Part shown: one piece after another, positions 16,896 through 19,433 of the stretch
How the letters are laid out: every line of letters begins with the position of its first letter
Position numbering within the stretch: the first letter of the stretch is position 1
Source: Bimuria novae-zelandiae CBS 107.79
Lineage: Eukaryota; Ascomycota; Dothideomycetes; Pleosporales; Didymosphaeriaceae
Direction: 5' to 3'
NCBI GenBank assembly: GCA_010015655.1
Contig: ML976800.1
Location: 18,806 to 38,238, forward strand
Length of the DNA stretch: 19,433 nt
Translations under genes and position numbers: made by a program
The notes under the pieces: model-generated
What the model was told of the DNA's origin: nothing
Seen by the model: the letters and a program-made list of their open reading frames with translations, nothing else
The model's database searches: none

Positions 16896-19178
16896 AAAAG
16901 TAGCCAAGTCCAGACGGTCAAGAAGCCACACAGAAAAGCACTCCATCCCGAGCACTGCATGTGGGCTGGCATTGACATAGCCGCATTGTCCCCACATACT
17001 GGTCGCTCGTGGCTTGCTGAACTCCAGCTGGAAGGTGCATGGATGGCGCAAAACCTTTGCGGTCCTCCCATATTGAGGGGTTGGGGCCAGCTACGCTTCA
17101 CCTGTTGTTGGAATGATGCTCGATGCAGCAGAAAGCCACACATGTAAAGGACCTGTGCCGTGCATGGTGGGCGACCTGTACCGGTCGAGCAGACCCACTC
17201 GTCTCCTCAGCTTGTTGAGATGCTCCAAAAGCCAATCCCAGATCCTGCAAGTTGACGATGAATGCACATGGTGATCCTCGTTTGCCGAGTTTGCAGTGCA
17301 GTCTCGTCTCCTGCTTACATTGGGTCCCTGATGCCAAGCAGGTGGAGAGCTGCGAAACTTGTATTGAGATGCTGCAGAAGTATGGAGTACGGACCTATGT
17401 TTGCTAGAGTGGCCTGGCAAGAGTGACCAATCGGCGTTCAGATCTTGGCGCCATCTGTGCCAGCGGACGGGCGCTGATTGGTGGATTTCTGCAACAATAA
17501 CTCTTTGATCCACTCCGGAGCGACGGCACGCGTGCCCGCAACAACCACAGCCAAACACGGCCATCAACCTCCCCACCACTACTGCGTTCTATACTGCAAG
17601 GAAGCGGGTATTGGCCAGCATGGGTCACGGCGATCGACATTCAGGGTTTATAATACTTCTTTTCGCGCCAGAACGAGTTCGATGCCCGGATGTAGCGGTA
17701 GTGGTTCCCACTGGTCGAGCCCCTCAGCAACTGAACAAAGGAGCTGTCTGAGAGCTTTGGTTTGACTGCGGAGTTCGTGTATGCTTGAAAAATCAATCTC
17801 GGGCATTATGGCGCTAGCACATCAAATTCTGAGGAGTGGTGGAACACGTTAGAAGCTTGACATTGCTGACGAGAACTCGACCACATCAAGAGAGTCGCTC
17901 GGGATTTCCGATTATTGTAACTGCTTCGGAACCGCCGAAAACCTTTTGCTCATGTTTTCTTGTCCTGCTGGTGTGAATGCAAGACAAGCACAAGCCAACA
18001 TCGTCTCATGACCATGTGAAAAGAGGTGCGCGGACTGGTGAGGGGTGTGGATACCATTCTCCTCTCTCGGGGTAAAAGTTTTTCTGGGTTGAGGCGTTGT
18101 GCATGGAGCTGACGGCCTCGTTCCTCGTACGGGGACACCGATCAAATATTTCAGGCCTTAGCTGAAATGTCGCACAGTGCTGCGGGGAGCCGTTGATGAA
18201 CCTGGATACGAATACGGGAGGTATTAGTGGGGTTTGATGCATGTGCTAATTGGCATAAGCTGCTGACTTCGCTGTCGCCGTTCGAGGTCCCTTCAGGTAC
18301 GCTGCAGAACATATGTGGAGAACGAGTTCGACGTGTCAAGCGTGGATGGCTGCGGACTCCACAGCGTTCGCAGCTGAACGTGCGTACGTATACGGAAGGT
18401 GTCATATTTTTGTTGTGGTGTGCTGATTGATATGCACTGGTTGGCTGGCTGGCTTGATGTTCAGTTACATCAAGCCCTCATTGTAAGATCCTCGTATATG
18501 CACTTGGCATAGGAGACTGATTCCTTGTGATTTGGAACGGCATTTTAGCACAGGAAATGGCCTTCTGGCAATCCGTTCTCTGCTGCAGCTGTGTGGACAT
18601 TCTCCTCAACACGGTAATTCCGGTTGAGCTCCAGAATGAATTAACTCTCAGTCTTCCCTCTTTCTGGGATTGGTGCGCGATCGCTTCGCGCCGAGATGTT
18701 AGATGATATGGCCTCGCCTCTGGTGCGATGCAGTATCAACCCAACAGGCTGATGGGGAAAGAGGAAGGACCCATGCCGCGTATCCGGCTCGAAAGGTGCT
18801 TGGTGCTCTAGACTAACCCTTAAAAAATGCAGTCTTCAATTTTTTTAATGTGAATTCGTGTACGAGGTGCATGATGGTGGAGTGGAGCGGATGTTGCAAA
18901 CATGCAGCCAGCCGCGATGGCGTGAGCTGAGAGCTCACAATAAGTCAAATATGTTCGTTGGAACAACAACGCCGAATGAGGACGTACTCACAGCTGCGTC
19001 TTATGCCATACCAAGTCAGTGTGGCTGCTCCTTGACTGCGGCTCGAGCTAAAAATCGGTTATTATGATTCTGGAAATACCTGCTCGACCCACAAATATTA
19101 GTCAGTCATCCGATCTAGCTTCGGGTGGGGTAATTTGGCAACCTCACCCCAACAACGTTATCCTCCAACGTTGCCCCC
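16896..19178. other. 2.3-kb stretch without a recognised gene
   Basis: No frame longer than about 160 codons and no motif I recognise on either strand. A minus-strand frame at 17091-17579 is the longest, but has the Ser/Arg/His-rich look of noncoding DNA. Bases nearest 16896 are probably the upstream control region of the coiled-coil gene. At 18820-18848 an A-run and a T-run can pair loosely. The sequence is not RIP-like. A small multi-exon gene cannot be excluded. Confidence 0.5.
18451..18476. repeat. 9-bp perfect inverted repeat (hairpin)
   Basis: GGCTTGATG and CATCAAGCC are separated by 8 bases. It follows a short GGCT/TGGC repeat run. No gene is adjacent, so a role as terminator, operator or transposon end cannot be told apart. 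Confidence 0.5.
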
Positions 19179-19433
19179 ATGAACAATATGCCTCATACTC
19201 CTGGGAGACCTACTGGGCATAGATTGCAGCCCTCGGTGCTGCAGGCAGTACTCGAAAAGTTGGCCGCCGGCCACTCAAATTGCTCAATCCAGAGAACAAC
19301 AGGCGTCGCCTGCTCTACTACTAGGAGGATTAAATTGTCGATGGAGTACTTTGGCCAGCCATACGGGCCCCCTGGTGTTCGGCGTGGGCGCCCACCTATA
19401 CTTAGTCAGTTTCATAGAGATAAGCTGCTCGAA
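19179..19433 (+). CDS. Tc1/mariner-type transposase, N-terminal part, runs off the window
   Basis: An open frame from the ATG at 19179 continues for 85 codons to the last base. It reads VLQAVLEKLAAGHSNCSIQ, then TTGVACSTTRRIKLSMEYFG and PYGPPGVRRGRPPILSQFHR. This is the paired helix-turn-helix plus GRP-type (AT-hook-like) linker pattern of fungal Tc1/mariner transposases, which bind the element's inverted repeats in the nucleus. The DDE catalytic domain would lie to the right of the window. The element's left inverted repeat should be a little upstream; 19099-19113 (TAGTCAGTCATCCGA) is a possible TA target plus end, but this is a guess. Whether the gene is intact is unknown. Confidence 0.72.
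   Translation, partial: MNNMPHTPGRPTGHRLQPSVLQAVLEKLAAGHSNCSIQRTTGVACSTTRRIKLSMEYFGQPYGPPGVRRGRPPILSQFHRDKLLE

Noticed and set aside
17091..17579. 162-codon minus-strand frame
   Set aside because: Composition is Ser/Arg/His/Cys-rich with no domain, signal peptide or family resemblance, and other frames in the same place are also open.

Overview
The window reads as nuclear DNA of a filamentous ascomycete, most likely a dothideomycete of the order Pleosporales. The reasons are a repeat-induced-point-mutation (RIP)-like pattern in a Ty1/copia element, fungal hAT, pogo and Tc1/mariner DNA transposons, a 48-bp intron, and host genes recognisable as fungal (a HUT1-type nucleotide-sugar transporter, an Mx-like dynamin and a small orphan family I know from Pleosporales). 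It is an accessory, transposon-dominated region: only one host gene in it, a coiled-coil protein, looks whole. All identifications are from reading the sequence; no database search was run.

Layout. 1-4921: a heavily decayed copia element without its 5' LTR (outside the window) but with its 3' LTR. 4938-5503: C-terminal remnant of a pogo/Fot-type transposase on the minus strand. 5504-6883: no gene recognised, possible promoter near 6596. 6884-8143: a small orphan-family gene split by a 602-bp insertion flanked by a 13-bp in-phase direct repeat; an LTR-like unit seems nested inside the insertion. 8273-8616: the last 114 codons of a HUT1-type transporter, minus strand. 8617-12504: a complete hAT transposon with 25-bp terminal inverted repeats and an 846-codon transposase (minus strand) that has one intron and is broken by a 183-bp insertion. 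12505-14094: the 3' two-thirds of a dynamin gene, plus strand. 14348-14742: hATC domain and repeats of a second, unrelated hAT. 14871-16808: intact coiled-coil gene, minus strand, with a TATA box. 16896-19178: no gene recognised. 19179 to the end: start of a Tc1/mariner-type transposase running off the window.

The most interesting structure is the 8617-12504 hAT. Its two tips abut two different genes, each broken exactly at the tip and each having lost its 5' part, and the 8-bp flanks do not match. A single ordinary insertion would give two halves of one gene and a target duplication. The arrangement instead points to a rearrangement (alternative transposition or recombination between two hAT copies) that joined two loci. 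The hAT end also supplies in-frame ATG codons to the dynamin remainder, giving a 623-codon chimeric open frame. Two other insertions (7208-7809 and 10585-10767) can each be computationally removed at their direct repeats, giving open frames again, so the order of events can be read from the sequence.
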